Source of the DNA: Loxodes magnus
Lineage: Eukaryota > Ciliophora > Karyorelictea > Loxodida > Loxodidae
Direction: 5' to 3'
Length of the DNA: 64,000 nt
Assembly (NCBI GenBank): GCA_946699065.1
Contig: CAMPDV010000308.1
Coordinates: 62,001-126,000 of the forward strand
Shown here: positions 48,544 to 62,621 of the stretch, in pieces
Layout of the letters: each line of letters starts with the position of its first letter
How positions within the stretch are numbered: position 1 is the stretch's first letter
Translations under genes and position numbers: made by a program
The notes under the pieces: model-generated
The model's input: the letters and a program-made list of their open reading frames with translations, nothing else
Told to the model about the DNA's origin: nothing
Databases searched by the model: none

Positions 48544-49719
48544 TAATAATAATAATAATATAATTTATGTTAATAAAATTGTTTGCCGATCACAGGACTT
48601 GAAACCTGGTTGCAGCTGCCACTATTTTTTTGCGTGGTTGGGTTCCACGGTCTTTTTTATTGAGAAGACAACCAACTCTCATGAACAGATTCCGTTATAA
48701 AATTCTAAAATAATTTTCTTTTATAGATCCCTTCCTTTGTTACATAAAGTCTTGATAAAATTCTTCATGTTTTTTATTCTTTAATTTTTTGTTTGGTTTA
48801 AAAACTTTTACATCTTCTTAGAATATGTCATTATGATCTACAGTATCAGTATTTTTTTCTTCTATTTTATTTTGAGTTCTTATATTCAAAATTTTTTATA
48901 ATTGAAAAGATGGTGGGAGCTGAGAATGACCTTCGTGACAACACTTTCTGGTTTTATGGCTAGGAACAAGTTCCTTTCCTGTCGCTGAGAAAGTCCCTGG
49001 TCAGAGTCATTTTCTGAAGGGAACACTGTCTTTGAGATTATCCGCTCTTGGTAGGGGCTTGAAGCCTGGTTTCTCATACCGATGGAGCTCTCTAGCAGCT
49101 GTGCCTGGAGCACAAAAGGATATCCCCGTTATTCCATAAAAAGAGAGTGTTGGGTCGTGCAATCGGAAAGGAGTTTCCGGTCCAAAAACTTTTTTAGTTG
49201 AAATTAATTAATATTCAAAATTTTTTCAATGTTTTTAATTCTTATGTTCATTTAGGTTGTTTCTTTACTATTTTCTTATTCTGTTATTTTTTCTTAGGAT
49301 TGAGAGATTATTAATTCATTTTGAGGATCTTCAATCTACATTGATGCAACTGATGATATAGGCAGTTAAGATTAGGACCAAATTTATTATCTTGTAATTT
49401 ATTTATTATTTATTAATATTGTCTTGAGTTAATCTATTTCAAGGTTGAGCCGTTCGTAGTTAGTAAGAATTTATCAAATTTAATTTGTTAGATTTCAGAT
49501 AATTTCTTCTTGTTTGACTATAACTTTATTTAATTTTTCAACTTATTCTTTTTCTATTCAAGAAGTTTCTGGGTCAACCATGCGCTTTCCCAAGGAAGGA
49601 GATGAAGAGCTTGATTATTCAAAGGCCTACTTTTTTTACTTTGAAATTAGATTGGCTTTTATTCTAGCCTTCTTAATTTCGACCTTGCTAAGATGCTGTC
49701 CGATATTAAATGGATTTGT
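48544..49719 (-). mobile_element. Arm-B-specific ORF1-type retroelement, split by a SINE-like copy
   Basis: Arm A has an empty site (TTGACAAAATGAATAAAATAAATG near 5,395). Arm B has about 1.18 kb here, flanked by a slightly diverged duplication of TNAATAAAATNAAT (48,530-48,543 and 49,722-49,735). On the minus strand the N-terminal part reads HLSKVEIKKARIKANL, SSSSSPSLGKRMVD and EKLNKVIVKQEEIIW, matching the ORF1 at 40.5 kb in domain order. The C-terminal part reads EEFYQDFMQQRKGSIKENYF and KKDRGTQPRKKIVAAATRF, ending TGA. The 3' tail is (ATT)n at 48,545-48,560. SINE-like copy 3 interrupts it, and some frame shifts in the N-terminal half suggest partial decay. Confidence 0.82.
48898..49210 (+). 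mobile_element. SINE-like element R, copy 3, with perfect target duplication
   Basis: 313 bp, flanked by a perfect 16 bp repeat ATATTCAAAATTTTTT (48,882-48,897 and 49,211-49,226). It sits inside the arm-B-specific ORF1-type element at 48.5-49.7 kb and splits its coding region, so it is the youngest insertion in that nest. Confidence 0.88.
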
Positions 49720-49739
49720 TTTGAATAAAATAAATGATA

Positions 49740-52310
49740 ATTAAATAATGTTAATAAAGTAAATATAGGAAGATAGTAAATTTAAAGGTTATTGTTTAAG
49801 TTGATTATTAAGTATTGATTTAAATTTAGGAAATACATAATAATATAATAATATAATAATATAATGATATATTACTTAGTTGATTTATATAATTAAATAT
49901 AAAGTTTAAAAAGATTCTTAATTAAAAATGTTAATAAATATTTTATTTTATGGATTATAATATATTTACCTCATTAAAATTAAATTATTTTATAAAAATA
50001 AACATTTAAAATTAAAATTTGTAAAATCTAGTATAAGCTATTTTTATACTAATAAAGAGAAGCTTATTTTTTATAATCAGTATATTAGTTATTCTATATA
50101 TCTATATAATACTAAAAATAGAATTTAATTTATAAATGTTTGATGCTCAATGTTTAATATTGGATAGTTGCAAAGGTAACTTTAATTTAATATAACAATT
50201 CTGTGTAAAAAGATGATTAAATAAAAATAATAATAATTTAGATTTGATGAAGCACATTTAATATTAAATTTTAGATGTTTTTGTTTAATAATTAAACTAT
50301 GAATAAGATATATTTTATAATAAAAGATTACTAATAATTTTCTTTATATAACAAATAAGCTATTAAATCTTTAAATTTTTATTTTTTAAATCTTTTTAAT
50401 TCAAGTTTTTGTCTCTTATATGATCTCAAATTTCTCTAATCTTAGTATCCAATTTAGAATATGAAAAAAGGTTTGCTTTTGAATGTAAAATGTTTTTGTT
50501 AAAAATAAGAAATGAAGGAGTTAAAAAGGAATGAAGTAACTCTGAAAATAAATGATTAATAATTAAAAGTTGAATAAACATTTGAAGTATAATAATAAAA
50601 ACTTAATTTGATTTAAATAACTTTAAATTTAACTTTTATTTATAGAATTTCTTCTAAACAATAAAAAATATAAAAAGGAATAATAATCTGACTAATTTAG
50701 TTAAATGATATTTAAAATAAATTTTACATTTTTTTATTATTTACTAATAAATAAAAAATAAATCTTAATATATTCTTTTTTTAATTGTATTTATATCTAA
50801 AGCTAGATTAAAATAAATACAATTAGCTTTAAATTTTAGATTTATATTTCTATAAATAAATATTAATTCCTAATCTAAAATCTTTATATAAATAAGTAAA
50901 TTTAACATATTAAATTACAGTTTTTATTTCTTTAAATAAATAGGAAATAGTGTTCTACTTTATTAAGCGAGATTAAAACAACATAGAAACAAGAAGTAGA
51001 AAATAATATTTATAATAAAAAATTATTAGCATTTAATAATAAATATTTAGCTAATATTTTAAATACTGCTATTTTATATTTCTATCTATAATTATATTTC
51101 TATAAAATGTTTAATTTTCTTATAGTAGCTTTATCTTTATAAATAAAATGCTTATATGTAAATATAAAAGTGTAATTTAATATATTTTAAAATTAGTAAA
51201 CAAGTTTATTTATTCTTATATTTTTAATATAAATAGGTGATAAAGAATAAAAACTGATTTAAATGTTAAATTATAATTTAGATTTCTTAATTAAAATTAA
51301 ATAACTTTACTAAATTATCAATATTTAATGCTATATTATTAAACATTTCAATATTAACTATTAAGCTATTTAACTACTTCATTTATATACATATAATCAC
51401 ATATTTATTTATCATCAATATCTATATTATCAAAATACTTATACATCAATACCTAAATTTATTCATCATATCAAAAATACCAATTATTCAAATAAATCAA
51501 ACTAAACATACAAATATTAACAAAAGAGATTATACAATAATCACAAGCTAAAGTAATATTATTAACAATATAATTCATTTATTACAAAATATTTAATAAT
51601 GCATAAACAAATCTTATTTTACTATTTTTTACAAATTATACATACTATTATTATATTCTAAAACTTAATTCTATTTTTAAAATATTTAAGCTTAACTACT
51701 ACTATCAAATACATATTAAATATTATTAATAAGATTTTAGGGTATTTTCATTTTATAAATAATAGTAGAATTTTATTTAATATACTACTTTTTTAATATT
51801 AATAAATTAAATTATAACAAATTTTTAAAATTAAATGAAAACTAATTTTTTGATGATTTATACTATTCATAAAATAAAATTTGTTCATTAAGTATATTTT
51901 TAATTTTAATAGTTTTAGTTAATGAAATAAGTTTAACTATATTTATTATTTTAAATAGAATACTACTTAATCTTTAAATTAATCTATAATTAAAATTCAT
52001 TATTAAAAATAAATATTTTTTTATATTTATAACACTTTAATAGTTAAAATATTTCTTTTCGTATAATTGTAACTATTAAGAAAATATTAATAAATTTTAA
52101 TTTTTTAAGAATTAAAAATTTTTATTTTAATATATAGCTTGAAAGATATAAATATGTTTAAGACTATTTAAATAAAATATCTATCTAATTATCAAATTTT
52201 TATTATAAAAGTAAAAAATAAAATAATTAAAATTGAAAATAAATATTAAAATAAATTGATGTAATTTTGAAAAATACTATTTAATTTTAAATAATTACTT
52301 GCTTTATAAA
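49740..52310. other. Very AT-rich stretch with no recognisable gene (arm B)
   Basis: Counterpart of 5,400-8,010 with only a handful of differences, clustered at its right end (after about 51,740). Nothing coding or structural is recognisable. Confidence 0.7.
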
Positions 52311-52320
52311 TTTATTTATA

Positions 52321-52920
52321 TCATAAATGTATGGGAATTTTAAGTTTCATCACTGCTTTAATTCAGAACTATAATTCTCGAAGATTTCTAGATAGAACTT
52401 ACCGAAATCCTTCTTTGTTCATGTTATATGTTATTTATCTTTTTTCTCTTCTTTTTTGCTTTAGATAATATTATTTTTCAATTTATATCTACTTAATAAT
52501 ATTAATTGGTTAATATTTCTTGTTCATCATTATTTCCTGTTAGACTTAAATTGATAGCATCACTTTATCTTTATACTTTATCATCTAAATTAAAATTCTT
52601 GCTTTTCTTTGCTTAAGATTTCAACATTGATATACATTAATTAAAATTTAGAGTCTTTAATTTTCATTTACTCATAATTTCCTCAGTCTATATATTTGAT
52701 AATCTAAAATATAGCCTTTCTTACTCTTCTAATCATATATTCAATTATTTTTTTATGGTTTTTGTTGTTTTTCTAGCAGCTCTGTGTCATCTTACTTATC
52801 TCTAGTGTTTTATCACAAATAATTCCATCAGTCACTTTAGTTATAATATCCACTCTTAGGCACTTTATCCTTATTACTTCCAAATTTTTTCATAGCTTTA
52901 AAATAAGAAAATACTCCCAT
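52321..52920 (-). CDS. Possible ~200-codon protein (arm B)
   Basis: Same-length counterpart of 8,014-8,613. One arm A Arg codon (CGA) is TGA here, which could be Trp or termination. Same caveats as the arm A copy. Confidence 0.28.
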
Positions 52921-53501
52921 TGTAAAAATGCTTTTATTCAAATAAAACAGTGAGAAAAAACCTTAAAATAGTTCATCTTTAGGTTGCTAATTATCTATAA
53001 ACTATACAATAACTTCTCCTTTTAAATAATAATTAATTTAGCTTTTTATCCTGGCTAAGATATGCTTAAAACTCTAGTTGATTTTTCTCTTTTAATATTA
53101 ATATGAAATAACTATTATTTAAGGAAGTAGTTATAATATCTGATTCAGAGGATTTTCTGATTGCTAAGCTATCTTCTGACTCAAAGTAAAAGTTGCATTA
53201 AGTAATATTAGAAAAAGAATGAAATAAAATTGACTGAAAAAACTGGTTAAACTTAACTAAGGTAGCATATAAAATAGTTATAAAGTTTGAAATTTATGAC
53301 TTTGGTATATTAGTTAAAAATGCAAATTTGAAAGTAGATACAGCATACTGATATCATTAATTAATTATCTTGATTACAAAACAATACTGAAATAGGATTT
53401 ACAACTTATAATCTTCCTTTATATTCCATCTAGTTTATGTAATCCTAAATAATCTGTCTTATAAAAGCATCATCCTTCTATCTTAATAAACCAAAGTTAA
53501 G

Positions 53502-54507
53502 ATGGAAGAAAGTTTAAATATTGATAGCTAGATTGATAAGTAATGCTTTATGAGCTACTTTTTAAATATTTTAATAGCTAAAACTTGTAAACATTATTAC
53601 TAAAACAAAGTTTCTTAAAATTTAGAGCTTTCTTCACTAAAGAAAAGAATATTGCTTAAGATAGTTGATATGCTTTACCTTTATGATGGTAAATATTCTC
53701 TACCTTTCTTATTCTTATAATTTTTGTCTAAATGCATGATGATAAATGCTAATAAAGGAAATTATTTTTCATCCTAATACTAAGAACAAGCTAAGATATC
53801 CTTATAACCTTTAAAAATTAACTAGATAAAAATAAAGAATTGATTTAATAATTAGATAAACCCTAAAAATAAGTTTAAATGTAATTAGTAAATTAGAATA
53901 AATAAAGTCCTCATCTAAAAATAAAGAGTAATATCAAAATATATAAAAGTATCAGATAGAGTAAGATTCCTAAACTTTACTTTATACAAATTATCTTTAT
54001 ACAAAAGTTGGGCGAATCAAATCAGTCTCAAATAATCATCAAATTTGTAACTTTCCTCCTATGATAAAAGAAAAAAAGGGAGTAATAAGAAAATAAGCAC
54101 AATATATTAGTTAAAAAGCTAAAAATTGAAGAAATAGCTTCTTAAATATCTTTAAGAAATGATTTAAATGTAAAAGATTGAATAATAATCATACAAAGAT
54201 GAAAAATAATAATAAAGGAAATATTAACATTAACTTCTACTATATTTTAAAATTTAGTGTTGATATGTATCAATAGAAAATAAACATAAAGGAAAAACAC
54301 TAGCTGATGTATAAATAATTAAGAGTACCTAATTGGCTACATTTTATAGTTTTTTAGAGAGCAATTAAAGTACATAAAATAAGAATATTCCATTATAAGT
54401 TTCAATGCATATTATTGGATTAGGATATAAGAGATTGTATTTAAAAGAAATAAGAAAGAGATATTTTGAGTGTTATCAAAAACAGAGTTATCTATTTGAT
54501 ATTTAGT
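53502..54507 (+). CDS. Possible coiled-coil/Lys-rich protein (arm B)
   Basis: Counterpart of 9,195-10,200, starting at the equivalent ATG. An extra A follows GATATTTAGTA near 54,510, shifting the downstream frame relative to arm A. Confidence 0.28.
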
Positions 54508-56270
54508 AATATTTTAAATCTATAATATTGATAAATGTGCTTTTTATGATTAATAGTGTAATAGACACATATATTTCTCCATAATCATACTCAGCATAAA
54601 TAAATATATACATAATAATTAAAAAACAAAACTTAGTAAATTGGAAAAAAGACTAATACAAAATAAATAAATCTAACACATAAAGTGATGAGGAAAGCTA
54701 TAAATATTTTAAAATAATAGTTCTATTAAAATAGGTAAAAGAATATTACGAAAATCTTAAAGACATAAAATTATTAAGTTTTAATCCTAAATAAATTTAA
54801 TATTTTCAATTCTTATAAATATCTAACAAACATACTATAACATCAATTTAATTCAAAGATACTAACACTTATTATACTTTCTATAAGGATTAAAATGGCT
54901 TTGTGGAACTTCCTAAAAATGATAATAGAGCTAAGTTGAGTAAAATAGAGAGTTTAAAGAGAAATTTAGTTAAAAGAGGATAAATTTTACTTCTAAGTCT
55001 AGTAATGCAATTATAAATTTCAATACTTAAACAGTTATATTTTTGCTTATGAATATTAGATAAAAATTTAGATACTTCGTCAAAAGCTAACTTAGAATAA
55101 TTATGTTAGCTCTAAAAAGGAAGTTAATTTCAGCTTTTACATTTAAGACTTATTTTTAAGGTTTTTACTATAAAAATAGTAACTATTAAAGAATTTTTTA
55201 GAAGCGAGAATAGATTATACTATTAGAGTGGCTAATAATTTAAAAGTTTAATTTTAAAAAGTAGAAAAATTAGATAGAAGGAAATAAGATTAGATATATA
55301 GGTTTTGCAAGATGCTTTTATTTGAAAAATTATGCTACCTTTAATAATAGTTAGCTCAAATGATAAATCTAAGAATGAAGGCCTGTTTATATTTAATATG
55401 CAGAAGTTAGAAACTCGGTCTTAATAGTCTAGATATCTTTCATGTTAATTTTCTAAACAAAACTGCTTTTATTTGTAGAAAGAGGAGTTTCTTGAAGTAC
55501 AGATATATAATTATTTTATTTTAGGTAATAGAAATTTCAAAAACTATTTTTAGAAATTTTGAGTTTGATCTAATTGAGCTTACAGTTTCTTGTATAAAAC
55601 ATTTGTCCTGGATCTTGCTTTTTAATCTGGAAATCTTTATTGAGAGTAAATTTTTATGATATATATATTCAAAATTAAGATTTAATTTAAAGTTATAGCC
55701 TGACAATCTTAATACCTCTAAAAAAGTATTTTTTATCTTCCATCATTTGCAAAAAAATTAGCTTCCTAATCTAGCCTTTTTAAAGTTTAATTGTTTACTA
55801 GTTACATTATTGATTGGATAATTTTGAGAAGTTTAATTTCTTTTATTTATAACATTGGGTATTATTTTTATTTTTCCTTTTGAGCACAAAAATATTTTAA
55901 CAATTATAAATACCTGCACAAGAAATTTCTTAGATATTTGAATTTGGCTTATTTATATTAAAGCTACTATTTTAGCTCCTCATGCTTTCTCTAATTATTT
56001 TAACAATTTCTATTAAGTTTTGCTTTATTTTTTTTATTCGGGAATTTTAATATTCTTAATAAAGCTTGCTTATTGAATTTAGATACATTTTACATTTATG
56101 ATTTTTCTTATTTTTAACAAGTTAATTTGACTCATTAAGAAATTAATGATGTTATTGTATCACTTCTAACCATTCAGTTTATTTTATAAAATTTCTTTAT
56201 AAATTTTCATTTTAACCTCTCTAAACTTTTCTTTAATAATGCAATAAATTGAAAGCCATGGAAGCCGCTT

Positions 56271-57230
56271 TTTTAATGGATTTAACATGCTAATATGTTA
56301 TTATAACACTTTAAGAGTTAATCTCTTCTCGGAAAAATTTTTAGGCGATAAGATAGCAAATTAAATTAAAGCCGATAAAGAGTATGAAGAGTAGTTCTTA
56401 ATCACCAAAATAACTTCTCTTTTCTGTATGTTAAATTTTTAATCTGTGTTAAACTTTTTTTTACTCGTAATTTTGAAAAATTTAATTTTAAGTTCTTAGA
56501 TAAGCAAAACTCTTAAGTACTTTTAGTTTCCAGTTATAATAATTTAAAGCTTTGCAAAGTTCATCTTTTAATTATTTAGCTTTTCTTTCTATCTTTTTGT
56601 TTTAATTTCTTTTTCTTTATTTTCATCTTAAATTTCTTATTGCTAAGCAATCTTTCTCTCCAGTTATTCTCTCTAAATTAAATATCTAATAAATTATTTG
56701 AGTTAGTAGCATATCACAATAATACTATACATTTCCACTTAATTTGCTTTTATTTAGTTTTGCTGCCTTACTTTCATTTTTTTTAATTTAATGTATGTTT
56801 TCTAATTGCATTATCCACTTAAGTCTACATACATTTTTACATTCTATAGATTTTCAAATAAATCTATTAAAAACTTGAATACTCCATTGCATAAATATAG
56901 AGCAACTAAATAGATGATAAAAAACGATGCTAATATAAAAATATTATAATAAACAATACATTTAAGTATAGAATTAAACAAGAAACTAGCTAGATTAATA
57001 ATTACACTATTAAGAAGAATGTTTAGCATCACTAATAAGTGAAATAGCTTAGCTTATAGTGTTATTACATAAGCTTAGAATTAAAATATTTACCTATTAC
57101 TTTTATTTGCTAATATTATATGTTCTAAATTTATTTTCTATATTATAGTCTAATTATAATTTCTATATATGAGGTATTTATTAGTTTCTATTTAGGATAA
57201 ATAAAATAGAGTAGTAGCAATACTTATCTA
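56271..57230 (-). CDS. Possible membrane plus coiled-coil protein (arm B)
   Basis: Arm B counterpart of 12,000-12,950 with the same hydrophobic segments (56,844-57,030) and charged run. The region just left of it (55,830-56,270) is the most diverged part of this block. Confidence 0.27.
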
Positions 57231-57930
57231 TGCATTAATTTAAAAGACTTAAAATATATAAATGGCTATATTTACTAAAATTTACATATTTAACTAATTA
57301 TGATGAGATAGAATTTGAGATAGAAGATTTATACTTTTACAAAGATGAAATTAACTATGAAGTATTTATATAAATATTTTAACAATATAAGAGTTAGATA
57401 GTAAGAAAGTAAAATATCTATAAATATTTAGATTTATATAGGTATAGTATATATAAGTTAAATCAAACTTACTTTCTTAATTAGAGTTAGATAATCTTAA
57501 TAGTCATTAAAAATACTGACGTTATATATTAGTAGTTAAGTTTTAAATTTATTATTTTTAAATATCCTACTTAATTATAAATTTTGCTATAATTAATTAA
57601 TTGAAAGTTAAGATATTAACTAGTTTAGTTTTTGATGGTGTTTATTAATTAGAGTTCTTTGATTTGTATAATCTTATTCTTTATAATTTTTAGTGAATAT
57701 TTATTAGTTTGTGGCTATAAAATTATAGAATTAAGGATTAAGAAATTAGATTAGTTATCACTTTATATAAATTTAAAATTATTAATTTGTTATTTAATGA
57801 TACTTAAATATAATCTATCTAACTTCCTATCTTAAGTTATAAACTTAGATAACCTGGAAAGTTAATAGATATAAGTATATAAATTTATTTATTTAATTAA
57901 TTCAAATTTTTAATATAAAAGTTAAAAGTT

Positions 57931-60900
57931 TCATCTCAAGTTGAAATTTATACTTCCGATATATCCATCAAATTCTTGTGGCTTCCCAATCTCTTCGTCT
58001 TCTATCTTAATCTTTATATTTTAGAATTTTTATTTTAATTCTATTAAATTAGCTTCCAAAATTTTGCTACCAAACTTTAGCTTTTTTAAATTCTTAAAAA
58101 TAGGATAAGAAGAATTAAATGAATCTCAAATTGGTGATACTTTTCAATTAAGTTTGTTAATTGTATATAACTCTAGAATCTCTAGATTATGACAGTTTTA
58201 AAATATTAAAGCAATAATATTATCCTATAACTCAATATCGTATAACTTTAATATTTTAAGTCTTTTTATTTGTATTATTTCTCTAGTATGATCTTCGTTA
58301 ATTTCATTAACATATATTAAGCTTAAAGATTGTAAGTTCTAGCTATTTTCCCTTATAATTTTAATGGTTTCCTAACTTAAATCTTAAAAGTGGGAAAGTT
58401 TTATTAAACTAAGATTTTTGCATTTTCTGAAAACAATTCTTAAAGTATCATCATTTATTAAAGGCAAATTTTTCAAACTTAGCTTTTCTAACTTTAAACA
58501 AAAATCTCCGATTTGTTATATGGAAACATCTCCAATTAAATCTAAATCCCTTAAATACAAACTTTATAAATTAGGTGTTTTATATAATAGCATTAGTAAA
58601 CTATCATCGCTAAAATACTAACAGTTGCTTATATTTACTTATAAGAGTTAAACTTCATTCTATTATATAAAGTTATAAAATGATTCTACATTAAAATTGC
58701 CATTTAAGTTTAAAAATTATAAATGATGTCCTTTAATCTAATTTAAAATTGAGTCTTCGTTATTTTTTATTTATAAATTCCATTTTTTAAGATTAGGACA
58801 GTACTAAATAATCTAAGGGAAAAACTAATTCTGATTAATGTCTAATTACTATATTAGCTCTCCATTTAACCTTAAATATTCAATAATGAGTTTATTTTTT
58901 ATAAATTAGCTTTTTAATTTTAAAACTTTTAAAGGAATTTACTTACAAAACTTTGCTAAAAAGCTGCCTGTAAATGCTTGAAAACTATTATTTTTTGAAT
59001 AATGTACTATTTCCAGATTCTCCAATTAAGAGCAATTTTTAAGAAAATATAAATCATCATCTTTATATCATCCTTTAAGGGCTATTTTCTTAAGAAAGTG
59101 TAAAGGAAATTAGTCATTTATAATAAAAATTTTATCATAAGCATATAAATAAAATTCTTAAAAATAATCTATTTTTTACTTCTATTACAAATATTATTTC
59201 ACTAAAATACTTAAACTCAAAAGCAACTAAATTTAGTTCATTATATTTTAAGAAAAATACTTAGAGCTTATTATAAGACATTTAAAGTTGCCATATACTA
59301 TTTGTTTCAAAAGTCATTTTATTTTAGAAATCATATTATTTTCCTACTACTATTCATACAAAATGCTTAATTTTTCAAAGCTAAATTAGAAAAATTTAAA
59401 AAACTTGTCAGTTTACTGTAGTTTATATATATCTTAAAAAATTAAAAATTAAATTACCCTCTGTACTAAATCACTTCTTCTTAAAAAATTACTTTTATTA
59501 TAAGGATCGAGAAAAGGTTTAAAGAATTTAGATCTTTATAATCACTTACATTAAATCTAAGCATTACTGATATAGATCTATTCATTTGAAAAAAATAATT
59601 TTTAAATTTACCAAATTTAAGATTCTCTAAAACAACCTTCTAACTAGAAACCAGAATAAAATTTTAAAAATCCTAAACCATTAAAGTTATCATTTTATCA
59701 TTAGCCATCTCAAATATCAAGATTTGATTAAAAAAAAATACCATTACCTTCTCTTTTACCTTTTATTCATTATTCCTCATAGAAATCTCCATTATAGTAT
59801 TTTTTCTCAGTAATTCCTTAAAAAATAACATTTTTCTAATAACCTTGAAAAAAATCAACATCAGAGTATTTAGGTATTCCTTTACCGTCTCTATTAACAT
59901 CTATCATCGTACCTTCATATTGATATCCATTTATATATTTAAAAACTCCTTTTCCATTTCAAGGTTCATTTTTCATTCAATCGCCTTCAAAAACATCACC
60001 ATTTGAGTATTTTAGTATTCCTTTACCTTCTCTTTTACCATCTATTAGCGTACCTTCATATTGATCTCCATTTATATATTTAAAAACTCCTTTTCCATTT
60101 CAAGGTTCATTTTCAATTCAAATACCTTCAAAAACATCACCATTTGAGTATTTTAGTATTCCTTTACCTTCTCTTTTACCATACATTAACGTACCTTCAT
60201 ATTGATCTCCATTTATATATTTAAAAACTTCTTTTCCATTTCAAGGTTCATTTTCAATTCAAATACCTTCAAAAACATCACCATTTGAGTATTTTAGTAT
60301 TCCTTTACCTTCTCTTTTACCATCTATTATCGTACCTTCATATTGATCTCCATTTATATATTTAAAAACTCCTTTTCCATTTCAAGGTTCATTTTTCATT
60401 CAATCGCCTTCAAAAACATCACCATTTGAGTATTTAAGTATTCTTTTACCGTCTCTTTTACCATTTGATCATTATCCTTCATATTGATCTCCATTTATAT
60501 ATTTAAAAACTTCTTTTCCATTTCAAGGTTCATTTTCAATTCAAATACCTTCAAAAACATCACCATTTGAGTATTTTAGTATTCCTTTACCTTCTCTTTT
60601 ACCATCTATTATCGTACCTTCATATTGATCTCCATTTATATATTTAAAAACTCCTTTTCCATTTCAAGGTTCATTTTCAATTCAAATACCTTCAAAAACA
60701 TCACCATTTGAGTATTTAAGCATTCCTTTACCTTCTCTTTTACCATCTATCTGCGTACCTTCATATTGATCTCCATTTATATATTTAAAAACTCCTTTTG
60801 TGATTCAAGGTTCATTTTTCATTCAATCGCCTTCAAAAACATCACCATTTGAGTATTTAAGTATTCTTTTACCGTCTCTTTTACCATTTGATCATTATCC

Positions 60901-61602
60901 TTCATATTGATCTCCATTTTTATATTTAAAAACTCCTTTTCCATTTCAAGGTAAATCATAGAATCAATCGCCTTCAAATACATCACCATTTGAATATTTA
61001 AGTATTCCTTTACCGTCTCTTTTACCATACATTAACGTACCTTCATATTGATCTCCATTTATATATTTAAAAACTCCTTTTCCATTTCAAGGTTCATTTT
61101 TCATTCAATCGCCTTCAAAAACATCACCATTTGAGTATTTAAGTATTCCTTTACCTTTTCTTTTACCATTTGATCATTATCCTTCATATTGATCTCCATT
61201 TATATATTTAAAAACTCCTTTTCCATTTCATGGTATATCATTATATCATTCACCTTCACAAATTTCTCCGGTTTTATATATTAGTAATCCTTTTCCCATT
61301 CTTTTTTGCTTCAATAAATTTCCCTCATATTTATCTCCATTACTATATTTAATAAGTCCATTTCCACTTCACGGTTAGTCTATATATCTTTCACCTTCTC
61401 AAGTTTTTCCGTTTGAGTATTTATGTATTCAATTATTTATTTAATATTCATTTATTCATGCTTCCTTATATTGATCTCGAGTTATTTATTTAAGAACTTT
61501 TTTTCAGCTATTAAGACTTATAATTTTTTAATCTCCTTCAAAAATATCATTTTTTGTTTTTTTTATGAATTTTCATGATTTTCTTCTTGTTCTTTTTTTC
61601 AT
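57931..61602 (-). CDS. MORN-repeat / F-box / LRR fusion protein, short allele (arm B)
   Basis: Counterpart of the arm A gene: 1,224 codons from ATG at 61,602 to TGA at 57,931-57,933, also one open frame with the same domain order. It has about 10 of the 47-residue double-MORN units against about 25 in arm A. The length difference (706 codons) is 15 units, plus a 6-nt in-frame deletion in the LRR part and about one codon elsewhere. In the LRR region the arms show about as many silent as replacement changes by eye (roughly 6 to 7). Together with the multiple-of-three indels, this supports selection on the reading frame in both copies. Units here are more uniform than in A. Confidence 0.83.
59870..61230 (-). 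repeat. 141 bp tandem repeat array encoding MORN units, ~10 copies
   Basis: Shorter array in arm B, with recurring TTCATATTGATCTCC at about 60.06, 60.20, 60.34, 60.48, 60.62, 60.76, 60.90, 61.04 and 61.18 kb. Linker variants (ATTATCGTACC, CATTAACGTACC) are largely different from those of arm A, so the arrays have been homogenised separately since duplication. Confidence 0.9.
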
Positions 61603-62308
61603 TGCCGAATTTTGTTTTATTATATTTTTTTTATAAGTTTTTTTTTTAATTTAGTTTTTTATATTTTTTTATATTTTTTTTTCTTTTTTTTTATATTTAA
61701 ATTTTCCCGTGATTCAAATGTCACTTTTTTTATTTTTTAATAAATTTTTTTTTTAATTTTTTTTTTAATTTGTTTAAATAAAATTAGAAAGAAAGGTTTT
61801 TTTTTTCTGTAAATGATAAAAAAAATTTATTTTGTTTTATTTCTGATTTATTTTTTTAAATTTTTATTTCTTTATTTATTTGTTTTTACGATTTATACAT
61901 TTGATACTTTTTTTTAATTTTGTTTATTATAATTTTATTCATCTTTATTATTAAGTTTTCTATAGGTCCATTTTTTGCTTATATTTTTTAAGTTTATATT
62001 ATTATTCATCCTTTTTATCATAACTTTTGAAAATGTTTTTTTTTCATCATTTTAGATAATAACTTCTTTTGGATTAATTATTTAATTAGATACTTAATTT
62101 TATTTATTAGAAAATTTTTTTTAAATTTATATAAAAATATACCTTTTATGTAGAAATTTAAATTTTTTATTTTAAATAAACATCAAAAATTTTAATACAT
62201 TTTAATAGTAAATATATTTCTACTATTTTTAATATAGTTATAATTTATATTTCTATTAATTTTATTTTATAAAAATTATTTTTTACATATTTTTACTATT
62301 TTTATTTT
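61603..62308. other. T-rich 5' flank of the MORN/F-box/LRR gene (arm B)
   Basis: Counterpart of 19,442-20,128 with longer T tracts near 61,640-61,800 and several homopolymer length changes. No gene or motif is recognised. Confidence 0.5.
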
Positions 62309-62621
62309 TAATTAATTTCAACTAAAAAATTTTTAGGACCTGAAACTCCTTTCCGATTGCACGACTCGACGCTCTCTTTTTATGGAATAACGGGGATATC
62401 CTTTTGTGCTCCAGGCACAACTACTAATGAGCTCCATCGCTATGAGCAACCAGGCTTCAAGCCCCTACCAAGAGCGGATAATCTCAAAGACAGTGTTCCC
62501 TTCAGAAAATGACTCTGACCATTGTCTTTCTCAGCGACAGGAAAGGAACTGGTTCCTAGCCATAAAACCAGAAAGCTTACTCATGAAGGTTATTCTCAGC
62601 TCCTGCCATCTTTTTAATTAT
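62309..62621 (-). mobile_element. SINE-like element R, copy 4 (arm B)
   Basis: Duplicate of copy 1 at the equivalent site, differing at only a few bases. Not an independent insertion. Confidence 0.75.

Noticed and set aside
48590..48660. A tRNA-like look to the GC-richer segment with CTTGAAACCTGG and GGTTGGGTTCCACGG
   Set aside because: No cloverleaf can be drawn; the minus strand encodes the conserved C-terminus of the ORF1-type element.
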